Positions 11,463-22,116 of a stretch of 64,000 nt of DNA are shown here, in pieces. The stretch is from Taxillus chinensis (Eukaryota > Streptophyta > Magnoliopsida > Santalales > Loranthaceae). Location: NCBI GenBank assembly GCA_023512835.1, contig CM042089.1, forward strand, positions 13,531,759 through 13,595,758, read 5' to 3'. The first letter of the stretch is position 1, and every line of letters begins with the position of its first letter. Position numbers and translations under genes: made by a program. Under the pieces are notes generated by a model. It had not been told where the DNA came from and ran no database searches. It saw only the letters and a list, made by a program, of their open reading frames with translations.

Positions 11463-11477
11463 TTAAGAGGGAGAGAA
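11463..11477 (+). promoter_or_regulatory. Polypurine tract
   Basis: TTAAGAGGGAGAGAA directly precedes the LTR start TGTAATGACC at 11478. In LTR elements this purine run primes plus-strand DNA synthesis. Confidence 0.9.
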
Positions 11478-11659
11478 TGTAATGACCCGTGTTTTGCGGT
11501 ATGTAAGAAGTTAATCATAGATGCTTTGTGAGTGGAACTTGTTGGGTTTTAGGGAGTTTCCTTCCCACACACTTTAGCTAAAACACCTTGAATGTTGATG
11601 CACAAGTTTGAGGTAAGAGATGGGCCCAAGAGGGGACTTTTGGGAGGTGCACGTGACAA

Positions 11660-11787
11660 TGCACGTCATATGGGGATATGACGTGCAAGGGGATTTTGGT
11701 TTGCCTGTCTTCTATATGATCCTATGAAGTTTAGGGTAGAATTTCACAGCTTTTGGAGGTGCACGTCATATGGGGATATGACGTGCA
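11660..11787 (+). promoter_or_regulatory. Paired ACGT-core palindromes in U3
   Basis: Two identical inverted repeats occupy 11660-11687 and 11760-11787. Each has 12-bp arms (TGCACGTCATAT and its complement) around GGGG, and they are spaced exactly 100 bp apart. The arms contain the ACGT core bound by plant bZIP factors (CACGTCA/TGACGTG). They lie 200-330 bp upstream of the TATA box. An enhancer role is inference. Confidence 0.7.
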
Positions 11788-11989
11788 TTATGGCGTGCAG
11801 CCATATTTTTGTATCGTCTCCTTGGTTTTGTTGTTTTAAACATCTTTTTCCAAAGGGGCATGTTGAAATTATGGATATTTTGGCGTGTATGGATGCGGGA
11901 AGGTTGTAGCTTGTTCCATCAAAACTACGTCGTTTTGATGCTGGGATTCATTTAATCAAAACGGCGTCATTTTGGGGTGTGGAGGTGTC

Positions 11990-12055
11990 TATATAAAGAG
12001 GTGAAGGCTCCTTGTTTTAGGTTTAGGGTTCTCTTCTTCGATCCATTGCGCGGCC

Positions 12056-12098
<43 letters not shown>
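11990..12098 (+). promoter_or_regulatory. LTR core promoter with (GA)n leader
   Basis: TATATAAA at 11990-11997 gives an expected start near 12025. A 41-bp (GA)n run at 12058-12098 then lies in the 5' part of the transcript. Confidence 0.75.
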
Positions 12099-12103
<5 letters not shown>

Positions 12104-13169
12104 AGAGTTCTGACCATTGCGGATGTAGTGTTTCTCATGGGCGGACGACGTTCGGGGTGGGAGTAGGATCGTTGCTGTGGTGATACGTTTTCCTATAGAT
12201 AGGGGTTCTGTCTCCTTGTACCTAATCTAGGGTTAGGCCCCATGGTGGATGAACTGTTGGATATCGTTATTATTGTTATATTATTTATATGTAAATTCAT
12301 ATAGGTGTGATCTCCTATATGAATGTTGGCCTTCAATGGCGTCTTGGAGTGATTCTGAAGTTGGGTGGGCAGTGCATGTTAAATGTTCGATAAAATGCTT
12401 GTGTGAATATGTCTGTGTGAATATGCCTAGTATGTGTTTGATAATATGCCAGTGTGGCTGGATTTGTGAGTTGGTAAAGGTGTGCATACTAAGTGTTTGT
12501 TTTTATGCTTGAGTGGCTGGGTTTGTACATTTGTGAATGTGTGCCTACCAAGTGTTTGGTTTTATGCCTGAGTGGCTATGTGTACTATGTTTTGTGAAAC
12601 CCGGTGGCTGTGGAAGCCCGGGACTGTTCTTGGAACCCGGTGGCTGTGGAAGCTCGGGACTGTTCATGTACTAGTCTATGTGACTATGGAAATGATTGTA
12701 TTTGCTGATATGACTTGTTATTATATATGGTGAAATAATTGTATCACGACACTACACTTGTACACATGGTATGTAGATGCTAGGAGCATGGGATGGGTTG
12801 GGGAGACATGATCCCTACTGAGCTGTGGTTGCTCACCCCTCCTACCGTATTGTTTTCTTTACAGGAACCTACAGGCGTTAGGTGGGAAGACCAAGGTGGA
12901 AGACCTGCTTGTGGCTTCCTTATTGTTATTTGAGTTTTGTTGTTTTTGTGTGAGCTTTATCACCCCATTAGGGAGATATTGTAAAGAGGAGTTTAATGTA
13001 ATAAAAGCATGTTTGGACACATTTGTAATGTTTGAACTTAATAAATATATGATTTTGTCTCTGAATATAAAATGTGAAGTGTATGTTGTATTCTAACCCC
13101 CTTATCCAAACTCGGGTAAAGGGAGGGTCACGTTCCGGTCTCCTCGGGTTGGAAATCCGGGGCGTGACA

Positions 13170-13437
13170 TAATCATTGCACTGTCTCTCTTCTTTCCTCC
13201 CTTGTTCTGCCATACAAACTCCCGTAGCCTAGTCAACCTTGCTCCAGAAAATGTGGGAGAGGATCTTCCCCAATCCCACAAAATCAAGGAGGAGATTGCA
13301 TACCGAATCTCTCGCCTAATTAGTCACTACAACGCATGTCAACAACCATCTCTCCCTACAATGACGACCATACCTTCCTCCACTTGCTCCCTCCTTCCAT
13401 CAGCTATACAAGAGGACTCCATGACAACGAGAATATG
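13170..13437. other. Unassigned spacer between chromovirus and CACTA-1
   Basis: 268 bp without TE landmarks. An open frame from 13202 crosses into the CACTA end, so it is not a sound gene model. It may be a remnant of host sequence or of an older element. I recognise nothing in it. Confidence 0.5.
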
Positions 13438-13453
13438 CACTACAAGAAATATA

Positions 13454-15375
13454 TGTAATGATCTGTGTTTGACGTTCTAGGAGATAGCCATATGATGGAA
13501 TGTATATCGGCTGATAAAAATATCTAGATAGGAATATGCTCGTCAAATGGAGTGTTTTGACTATAATTGGGTTTGATTTGGAGTCCAATTGGAATTTGGG
13601 TCATGTGGGGATAATTTTGATATTTTAAGAAATAAAATGAAGTATAAATAGAGAAAAGAGGGGAGGAAACCTTCATTTTTGTTGTTGTTGTGTGTGTGTA
13701 CGTGAAGAGAGATAAAAAGAAAATGTTTGAGGAGGAACCAAGAGCTTGCAAAGGAAATTGGATGATCCAGACTCAAATTCGAGATAGGGATTTATTCTTC
13801 ACTCATATGTCATTGATTATGCTTGCTAGAATAGCTAAGACATGGGAATTAATCCCAAATTCGTGGAATTTGGATCATGAACCCTAAGTTTTGTAGGAAA
13901 CCCAATTTTAGGTTAAATCTTGTGACTTGAGTGTATAGTATGTGTTGAAAACCTAATATGTAGTATTAACTATGAGTTTTATGAGGCTTCGGAGGTTTTG
14001 GGACTCGCTGGGTTGAATCCAGGCGAGAAACATGCTAAAACGATGACGAATAGTAATCTTAGCGAATTGTGAGGTTGAGGACTCAAGGGAGCCTCAACGC
14101 AGTGAACAGTCGATGGGATTGACTCTAGAACTGGAGGTTTCGAATGTGTAATTTCAAGTGTCGAATGTATAGTTTCAAGTTTCGAATGTGTAGTTTCGAG
14201 TGTCGAATGTGTAGTTTCGAAGGTCGGTTCGAAGGTAGTGTCAAAGACAGTTTCGAAGGGAGATTCAAAATCCAATGAATGGAGATTCGAAATACAGTTC
14301 TGAAATATAGTTTTACTGGATTGGACCATTTATATTGTAAACCTTTATACCTCTCCACATTTAAGTATTATACTTAAGTTACAATGTAAATAATGAAATA
14401 CCCCCCCCATTTGAATTCAAAGAAAAATACTAGAAAATCAAATTCTTATTTCTTTAAAATGTGGAAAATGGAAATTAGCACTGAATCCCAAAAAAATCTA
14501 GTTTTAATTCAACATAACTGTTTGGGAAGTGGGGTTATACCTCTCAGAAAAATACCCAAAAATCAAGTTATCTTAGTTATGATATGGGGAACCAATGCCA
14601 AAACTTTTTATTTTAAGAAAACAACTTCTACGAAAATCCTTTCTTTTGGTCAAGACATGAGGATAGATTTGTGGAGGCTGACCTCTGTTACAATGTTGTG
14701 AACCCGAGTGGTCATGTGGGCCTGCGAGGCTACCTTGATAAGCTTGGGGGCTACTATTGAGGAGACGAGATTTGTTCAGAGCTTGAGAGGTAATATTGTG
14801 CATGAGAGGTATCTGAGCCTGAGAGGCAATCACGTGCCTGAGAAGTCATACTATGCCTGAGAGGCAATATTGAGCCTGAGAGGCAATGTTTTTGATTACT
14901 TGGGAGGCTTTCTTTGTATTTTAATGTATGTACATGATTAAGTTAGTGATGTAGATGTAGCATTACATGAGCACATGCCTACACTAGTTTATGAGTTGAA
15001 ATAGATCGGGGAGACATGATCCCTGCTGAGCTGTAGTTGCTTACCCCTCCTGTTGTGTTTGTCTTTGTTTGTTTCAGGTTCTTACAGGAGCTAGGAGTTT
15101 CAGGAAAGGTGAAAACCTTGTGTGTATTTGTTTATTTTGTTGAATTATAAAAACTATGATGTAACCCTATGGGGGAAAGAACATGTATGTATGTGTGTTT
15201 GTACAATGGATTGAAATGAGATTTCTATATTCGTGTACTATATATGTTGTATGGATTAGGGATATCTTACGTGCTAAGGTTTTTTTCTCGGTGTTATCAC
15301 CAACTCCTTGTTCCTTCGGGTGCGGACATGGAGATTCACTAACCAATTTCGCGGGTCGGAAATTCGGGCGTGACA
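13454..15375 (+). mobile_element. Family E solo LTR inside the CACTA-1 end
   Basis: It runs TGTAATGATCTG to TTCGGGCGTGACA, 1922 bp, with the 5-bp duplication ATATA at 13449-13453 and 15376-15380. Its U3 contains AGTATAAATAG (about 13640), a likely TATA box. Two degenerate repeat blocks are present: TTTCGAATGTGTAG-like units (14146-14240) and CCTGAGAGGCAAT-like units (14750-14890). The conserved CCCTGCTGAGCTG motif is at about 15020-15032. The same family interrupts CACTA-2 at 52871-61734. Confidence 0.93.
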
Positions 15376-16279
15376 ATATATGCATTTTCTTCATGGCGTT
15401 TTAAAAGTTGCCACTAAGTATATACATTTATGGCATTTTTTAGGAAGCCACAAAAATTAACAATTTAGTGGTGTTTCTAAAACAACATGTTGTAATAGGT
15501 TTTAAAAATTATGACATTTATGAAAACACCACCATGAAATAATATTTATCAATGTTATTATAAAACACCGCCCCAAAACAATTTTGTATTGACTTTATTA
15601 TAAGATGCCACTTACATTAAATTAATAAGTTATTCTTACGCAATATTATTTATCCTCTCGTGTTACCTTGTAAAGTCGTAATCCCTAGCTATCCATATCT
15701 TTAGTAACACAGAATTGAAATCGTCATCTATGTCTTCCTCTTGCGCACCGTCCAATCCAAATGTTATTGCATCTCCTCCGCTTGGACCCCAATTGAAATC
15801 CTTCCTCCTACTGCAAAGATACCTCTGTTGCATAATCAGAGCCTCTACTGCAAAATCACCCTTTGTTACGTAATCTCCCACAATGAATCCGAGTCTAGTA
15901 CGGAATTAATTTAGAGCAAGAACCTTTAGTCATTCGTTCCTTCAAAGGTGAGACCGAACACAATATCTTTTTACTTAAGCTTCGATGACTTGGAATGAAT
16001 TTTATGTTAAGGTGAATTTAGTGTTTACATGATTAAATTGGGGATATCATGCGATTATGTGGTTTGGTTTTTTTTGATTTTTTTCATGTGATTTGGTTGT
16101 TAATTCTCTTATGTTTTATATTAGTTGGTTGTGTTAATTCTCTTGCGTTGTTGGGTACTGAAGTGGGGGCTATCGCGTTGGTGGTTTTTGATCACATGGT
16201 TGTTTGATTTCTTTGTTGTTTGGTTAGTTGGTTGTTTTTATTTGTTTTTTTGCTTTGCATTTTGATTAGTGCCTAGTTG

Positions 16280-16530
16280 TTGTATGTATTAGAGTACTTG
16301 CAGCGCTAATTGCTACATGAGCCACACTTATATAAGCACCCAACTAATACATCAATGTACTGCAACAGTTAAATAGGTATGTAATTGGGTTTTTTTGGGA
16401 TATTGATGTAATTGCTTATAATCCAAAGCTGCTTATATAATTGCATACCAACTCATGTTACACCCTATGTAACTACATACTAGCTTGTATTATTCTGTTA
16501 ATTTTTAGTTGCAGTTCAAAATAAAAGACC
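16280..16530. other. Possible small insertion in the CACTA-1 leader/intron
   Basis: The stretch starting TTAGAGTACTTGCAGCGC has no counterpart in the matching part of CACTA-2 (near 50280-50400). Repeated TTATATAA and ACCCAACTACAT words suggest a small MITE, but I could not define inverted ends or a target duplication. Confidence 0.25.
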
Positions 16531-19500
16531 ACCCAACTACATCTGCTCATTTTATTCATTATCTTATCTATTTTTATGGTAGTTTTCTAAAAATTTGTCA
16601 AATTTAGCTTCTTGATGAAAAGTTGTTTACAGGTCTATCTATTTTAAATTAGGTTATATGTTCATTAGATTAGTTGTTGCAAATTTACATTTTATCAACC
16701 TTTTCAAGGTTAGTTGTTACAATTTTATATGTTATAATATTATGCTTAATGTTACGATTTAATTCCAAATGATAGATTTCTCTCACAATAATACATTTAG
16801 ATGTTATTTGAGCACAAGAAGACAAACTATGGATGAGAGTTGGATGCAAAAGCCTAGATTGAGTATTGAATATCATCAAGGAGTGTACAACTTTTTAGAA
16901 TTTGCTTCATAGCGTTCATATGTTGCTGGGATGCTCTTTTATCCTTGTGTAAACTATGTAAACTCATTTATTCTTAGTATAGCTAAGGAACATAATCATA
17001 TGATGGTGTATAGTTTCAGTCCAGGTTATGATTGTTGGTATCATCATGGTGAGTCTTTTCCTATGAAGACTATGCTCATAATTATTTTGAGGATCATATT
17101 GGTTTAGATTTACTGTTACATGATGTGTTCCAAATGGATGGGGTTACTCAGAATGAGGAACAACCAACATAATAGTTAAGTGAAGATACAAACAAGTTTT
17201 TTAGGGTGCAAGCTAACTAAACTAGAGATGGTCATTCGTTTGAATCATTTGAAATGTCTACATTGATGGAACAATAAATCAATGGATCATTTTTTAATTT
17301 TCTTAAATAATTACTTTCCGAGAATGCTAAATTGCTTAAAGACTTTTATGAGGAAAAAAAGACTATCGAAGACTTAGGTCTTGGGCATGAAAAATCCATG
17401 CTTGCCCAAATAATTGCATGTTATTTTGGGAAGAGACTGCTCCTGATGAAGTATGCTCAACTTATGGTGCATCTAGGTGGATTCAAGAGGACAATGAGAA
17501 AAAAAAGTACAAAGGTATTGTGATGGTTTCTTTTGAAGCACCGATTATAAAGATTATTCTTATCTTTAAAAATAACTTCTCAAATGGTGTGGCATACTGA
17601 AAATCGGACCAATGATTCCATATTAAGGCACTTAGCATATTCACTTGCATGTAAGAGTTTGATAATCAATTTAAAGGTTTTTCTTCGGATCATCGTAAGA
17701 TTAGACTTGGGTTGGCTTCTGATGGATTCAATCCTTTCAAAAATTTGAACAGTACTTATAGTATTTACCCTGTAATCCTTGTTCTATATAATCTCCCTCC
17801 TTATATATGTATAAAATGGTCATCAATGATCTTATTCCTCCTTGCTCCTGACCTAAGCTCCACCACAACAAATATAGATGTATTTCTACAAACTTTAATG
17901 AAGGAGTTAAAGAAATTGTAGGATAATGGTATCAAGACTTATGACTCTTCCACTAAACAAGTATTTCAATTGCATGCATCACTGATGTGGACAATATCAC
18001 ACTCCTGAATTCCAAGGAACCCGGAACCAAGAACGTGACTTTCTCTTGGCCGCACTTGAAGGATCAAGGGGTTGGTGATAAGCACCAAGAGAGATTACAC
18101 CTTTATGCTGCCTCACACATACAAAGCTGTATATTCATACAACAAGGGTAATCATGTACTTTCTCCTATATTATCATGCATACAATATGTCAAATAGTCA
18201 TACATACATCACATCACAGTAAATGTGCAAATACAACTATTCATGGACCTATGTCCGGGAGATAACACATAAGCAATACATAATACAATATAATATCATA
18301 CATCAAAGTAGTGAACATGTCCTTCTGGAAGAAAGTCTTATACTAGTATTGGGTCGTACTTGAAAGGGTAAACAACAAAGTAGAGGTGAGCTATAAGCTC
18401 AGTAGGTGACCTCATAATTCTACATCACCATACTATGCAAAACAAATAAATATATACTACATGTTCAGTGTGTAGTGTATACAATCATCAGAACTCAGTT
18501 TACATATAACATTAGAACAACTTGTTCACGATCCTCAACAGGATCTCGGCTCATAACACTCAAGCCTAACACCATGAGCTCAACAGCTCAACCCAGGCCT
18601 CAATTTGTCTCACAAGAGCCTAATAGCTGCTTTACCCAACAGGGTACAATCTCAGCTCACCAAGAGCTCATCTCAAGCCTTAGCCTACAACCACAAGCTC
18701 AACTGCTAAATATACTAGTTCAACTACTAAACAATAACAAAATAGCCATCGTCTAGGCCCCTGAAAATTATGATGAGCTAAATCTAGAACTATATTCACA
18801 TCATCTAACATGTTATACCAATCAAACACTAATAGTTAGGACCCTTAGAAAGCTTTTAGACCAATATCTAGTACCCAAAACATGAGTTATAAAGCTTTTG
18901 GACCACCGGTCGACTGCACAAGAATGAAATTGCCCAGCTACTAGAACCCTGTGCTCAATATTTGATGCTCAATGCTCTATGCTCGACGCTCAACATTACT
19001 AGGTTCAAGCAACATATAAAATGATCACTGCAAAATTTGTTATTAAATTTACATTTAATTTATGGGCTTTAAGTTAATATTTTATTGAATTAATGCATTT
19101 TATAATGGTTTTTTCCTATTTTAGTTATTTACTGTTTTAATCACTTTTATATATTTAATATTAATTTTGATAATTTTTAATGTTAAACTGATTATTCTAA
19201 TTTCGATATTAATTCTTTGAGCTCAATTTGTAGTTTTACTACGTAATATTTAGGTTAATTTGGATATTAATTCTATCTCTATAGACATTTGGGTTAATTG
19301 CATTATGAGTTTTAATTAATTGTTAATATATGAAGGTGTAGTTAATGGAAAAAAATAAATAATTTGTGATCCATGCAATTAATACATTGAATGGTTTTTA
19401 TTTTCTTTGTGTAGGTGAGAAAATTAGGAAAATATTGTTTTATAAAATGAAAGAGATAGATGCTATGCATAGGAAGAAGAAAAAAATAAAAGGAAGGATT

Positions 19501-20629
19501 TAAATTGCATGGGCCCAAATGCTTTATGAATAAATTGAATTAATTAACATGCATTGAAGTAGGGGTATAAAATGGACTGCTGATCCACAGACCGAGGTGT
19601 ATCGGACCACTCTAAATGTGGTACATTTAAATCACGGGCCTAAACGGGTTGTTCATTTGGCCCATGATCCGCGTTGACCAACACAAGGCGGACACGAACT
19701 GGTCCGTAGACCCAATCCCAACACTCAAACCAGCTCGCCTCACTGATCCATTAAGTCATTCCTTTACCTATTACCTTTACCATTTATTACTTACTCAATT
19801 AATCAATCAATTATTCTAAATTTCTAATTCAAGTCAATTAGTCAATTAAATGCCCACAGCTCATTACATATTTTACATTTATGTGTTCCCCACCCTAACC
19901 TAATCCATCTTATCATGAGACATTGAGACACAGTCAAAGAGTCAAGCCGTTGCAAAGGCGCAGCGTCTCCCTCCCTCATCTGTCTAGTCCTCCTCCTCCT
20001 CCTTCAGAGAGATCCTCCATAGTCCTTGTCGAGCTGCTATCCACGTTGAGCTGTCATCGTCCACGGTCTACTCCCCGCTTTGTCACGCCCCGAATTTCCA
20101 ACCAAGGGAAACCGGTTCGTGACTCCCCTTTACCCACTTGATGGGCAAGGGGTTGGGACAAGTAACTCCACACAGAACAACACAAACATCTACTACAGGT
20201 ATTTAGAAAAACAAAATCATGTATTTAATAATTTCAAACCACAATTAAATGTTTACAAACCAAACATGCCTTTATTACAATCAAAGCCCTCTTACAATCT
20301 TTCCCCACTGAGGTTACATCATTTTCCACTGGGATTGCAAAGTCCCACAAAACATCATAACACAAAATAACATTTAAACAAAGCAACATGGCAGAACTGT
20401 CTTTCACCTTGGTATTCCCGCCTAACGCCTGTAGGTCCCTGAAAAGAAAAGAAACATAGTAGGAGGGGTGAGCAACCACAGCTCAGTAGGGATCATGTCT
20501 CCCCAACCCATCCCATGCTCATAGCATCTACATGTCAACGTGTACTAGTGCAGTGTTGTGATACAAATATGTACATGTTTTATTCAACTTTAGTAAATAT
20601 GACAGCATACAAACCACAAGGGCAAACAC

Positions 20630-20940
20630 AACTATTTTCACAGCCACACAGGCCCACGTCCACAGCCACACAGGCTCACAATCACAGCCACACAGGCCCA
20701 TAATTAGCCACACATGCTCACAACCAGCCACACAGGCTCCACAACCAGCCACACAGGCTCACAATCAGCCACACAGGCTCCACAATCAGCCACACAGGCT
20801 CACAACCAACCACACAGACATACAATCAAACACATAACATGCATCTCAACCACACAGGCATAAAATCAAACACATAGCGTGCATCTCAGCCACACGGGCA
20901 TAAAATCAAACACATAGCATGCATCTCAGCCACGTAGGCA
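20630..20940. repeat. ~20-bp minisatellite in the solo LTR
   Basis: About a dozen units based on CAGCCACACAGGCTCACAAC, drifting to CAACCACACAGGCATAAAATC on the right. The chromovirus LTR has one or two related words (GCCTGAGTGGCTGG), so the array expanded within the family. Confidence 0.92.
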
Positions 20941-21322
20941 TATAATCAAATATATTCCCCCTAGAAACCTTAAGGTTTCCCCACGTGAACCTACAGCGGA
21001 ACGAAGCCTAACGAACAACACAGGCATTCCCAACGGCCTCTAAGACACACTGCCATGCAACGAACCCCAAGAGTTCACACCAAACAAAATATGCCATTGA
21101 AGGCTAACATCCATATAGGAGATCATACCCATATAGATTTATATATATATATATATATATATTATAACAACGATAGTACTCTACAAATCATCCACCTTAG
21201 AGCCTAACCCCGGAATGGGTACTAGAAGAGACAGAACCCCTACCTCAAAAAGTTCCTCCTTGCACTTGCTCCCACGCTAGATGTCGTCCACCCACGCGAA
21301 TCACCACAACAGCAACGATCAG

Positions 21323-21362
<40 letters not shown>

Positions 21363-21442
21363 TGACGGCTGCGGCGGCTGGCGGAAAAAAACCCTAAACC
21401 TAAAACAAAGAGACCTCCACCTCCTTATATAGACACCTCACT

Positions 21443-21580
21443 TATCAAAACGACGTAGTTTTGATAAGTGAAACCCAACATTAAAACGACGTAGTTTTGA
21501 TAAATGAAATCCCACCATCAAAATGACGTACTTTTGATAAATGAAATGCCACCATCAGAATGACGTAATTTTGATAAAGG
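21443..21580 (-). promoter_or_regulatory. Four ACGT-core repeats upstream of the LTR TATA box
   Basis: Four near-palindromic units of the type TCAAAACGACGTAGTTTTGA lie about 35 bp apart, just upstream of the TATA box of the minus-strand LTR. The chromovirus 3' LTR has two (about 11919-11975). The ACGT core suggests bZIP binding. A promoter role is inference. Confidence 0.65.
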
Positions 21581-22116
21581 GAACATGCCACTACCTTCCC
21601 ACATCACATAGGACAAAATGCCCACAATTTAAGCCAATGTGTGTGGGAATAAAACTCCCTAAAATCCAACAATTGCCACCCCAAAAGGCAAAACTGTGAC
21701 TAACTCCACATCCCAAAACACGGGTCATTACACTCTTGTCTGCTAATTACTCTAGCGATCAAGCTGCTCTAGCGATCGCAACGCGTGAGTTCATCTTTTT
21801 GATGTGTCATGCTGCTCTGCATCTGCATAATTTCTCGCATCATATTCATGATCCATCATTGTTGAAAAAACGGATTGGTCCGTGGACTAATCCGATCCAT
21901 AAGTGGGCCTGATCAGACCAAAGAATTTCTAGTCCATATAAAATGCCTGCTCCATGATGAACCGGACTGGATCAGACCGTTTGACACTCCTACATTGAAG
22001 CAATTACGCGTACATGTTTAAAAAATGGAAAAAAGGGATTAATGGTGGTATGTGTCATGTGTTGTTTTGATGAAGACAAAAAAAGGGCAATTGTTTTGCC
22101 TATTTAAGACCCCATC

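Larger units (their letters stand above)
1..13169 (+). mobile_element. Degenerate Ty3/gypsy chromovirus (Tekay/Del-like), 5' end outside window
   Basis: A full retrotransposon order is visible: LTR, primer-binding site, gag with two zinc knuckles, aspartic protease, reverse transcriptase, RNase H, integrase, C-terminal chromodomain-like segment, polypurine tract, LTR. Positions 1-829 match 12342-13169 with about 35 differences by hand count (about 4%), so the insertion is old. Coding parts carry about a dozen in-frame stops and at least two frameshifts, so it cannot make its own proteins. The pol gene is also split by a 5117-bp solo LTR. The order protease-RT-RNase H-integrase and the C-terminal motif after the integrase point to the chromovirus branch of Ty3/gypsy; the Tekay/Del assignment is from motif resemblance only. 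The left target-site copy lies outside the window, so the right flank (TAATC at 13170) cannot be tested. Confidence 0.95.
11478..13169 (+). repeat. 3' LTR of the chromovirus (family T), complete
   Basis: It runs from TGTAATGACCCG to GGGGCGTGACA and is 1692 bp long. U3 contains two 28-bp ACGT palindromes and two copies of a TCAAAAC(T/G)(A/G)CGTC element. A TATA box (TATATAAA, 11990-11997) is followed by GGTTTAGGGTTCTCTT and a (GA)n run at 12058-12098. The region around 12807-12870 carries the conserved CCCTACTGAGCTG motif and a pyrimidine tract ending CAG. A second member of the family is the solo LTR at 20081-21732. Confidence 0.95.
20081..21732 (-). mobile_element. Family T (chromovirus) solo LTR, minus strand
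   Basis: The plus strand begins TGTCACGCCCCGAATTTCC and ends CACGGGTCATTACA, 1652 bp. The complement aligns with the 3' LTR at 11478-13169, including CTATATAAGG (TATA, plus-strand 21425-21434), GGTTTAGGGTTTTTT, a GA/CT run (21329-21358) and CCCTACTGAGCTG. The flanks are CGCTT and CTCTT, a 4-of-5 match, so the target duplication has one later change. Only one LTR is present. Confidence 0.9.
19560..21992 (+). mobile_element. Non-autonomous hAT element, itself interrupted by a solo LTR
   Basis: The ends are imperfect inverted repeats: left TAGGGGTATAAAATGGACTG, right (complement) TAGGAGTGTCAAACGGTCTG. A perfect 8-bp target duplication CATTGAAG flanks them (19552-19559 and 21993-22000), as hAT transposases make. 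Without the LTR at 20081-21732 the element is about 0.78 kb and has no transposase, so it would move only with a helper. Confidence 0.9.

Noticed and set aside
13202..13480. 92-aa open frame right of the chromovirus
   Set aside because: Its 3' end runs through the CACTA terminus into the family E LTR, so it cannot be an original gene. No domain is recognised.
20630..20940. CRISPR-like array of ~20-bp repeats
   Set aside because: The units are contiguous, degenerate and inside a plant LTR. There are no spacers and no cas genes, and the genome is eukaryotic.
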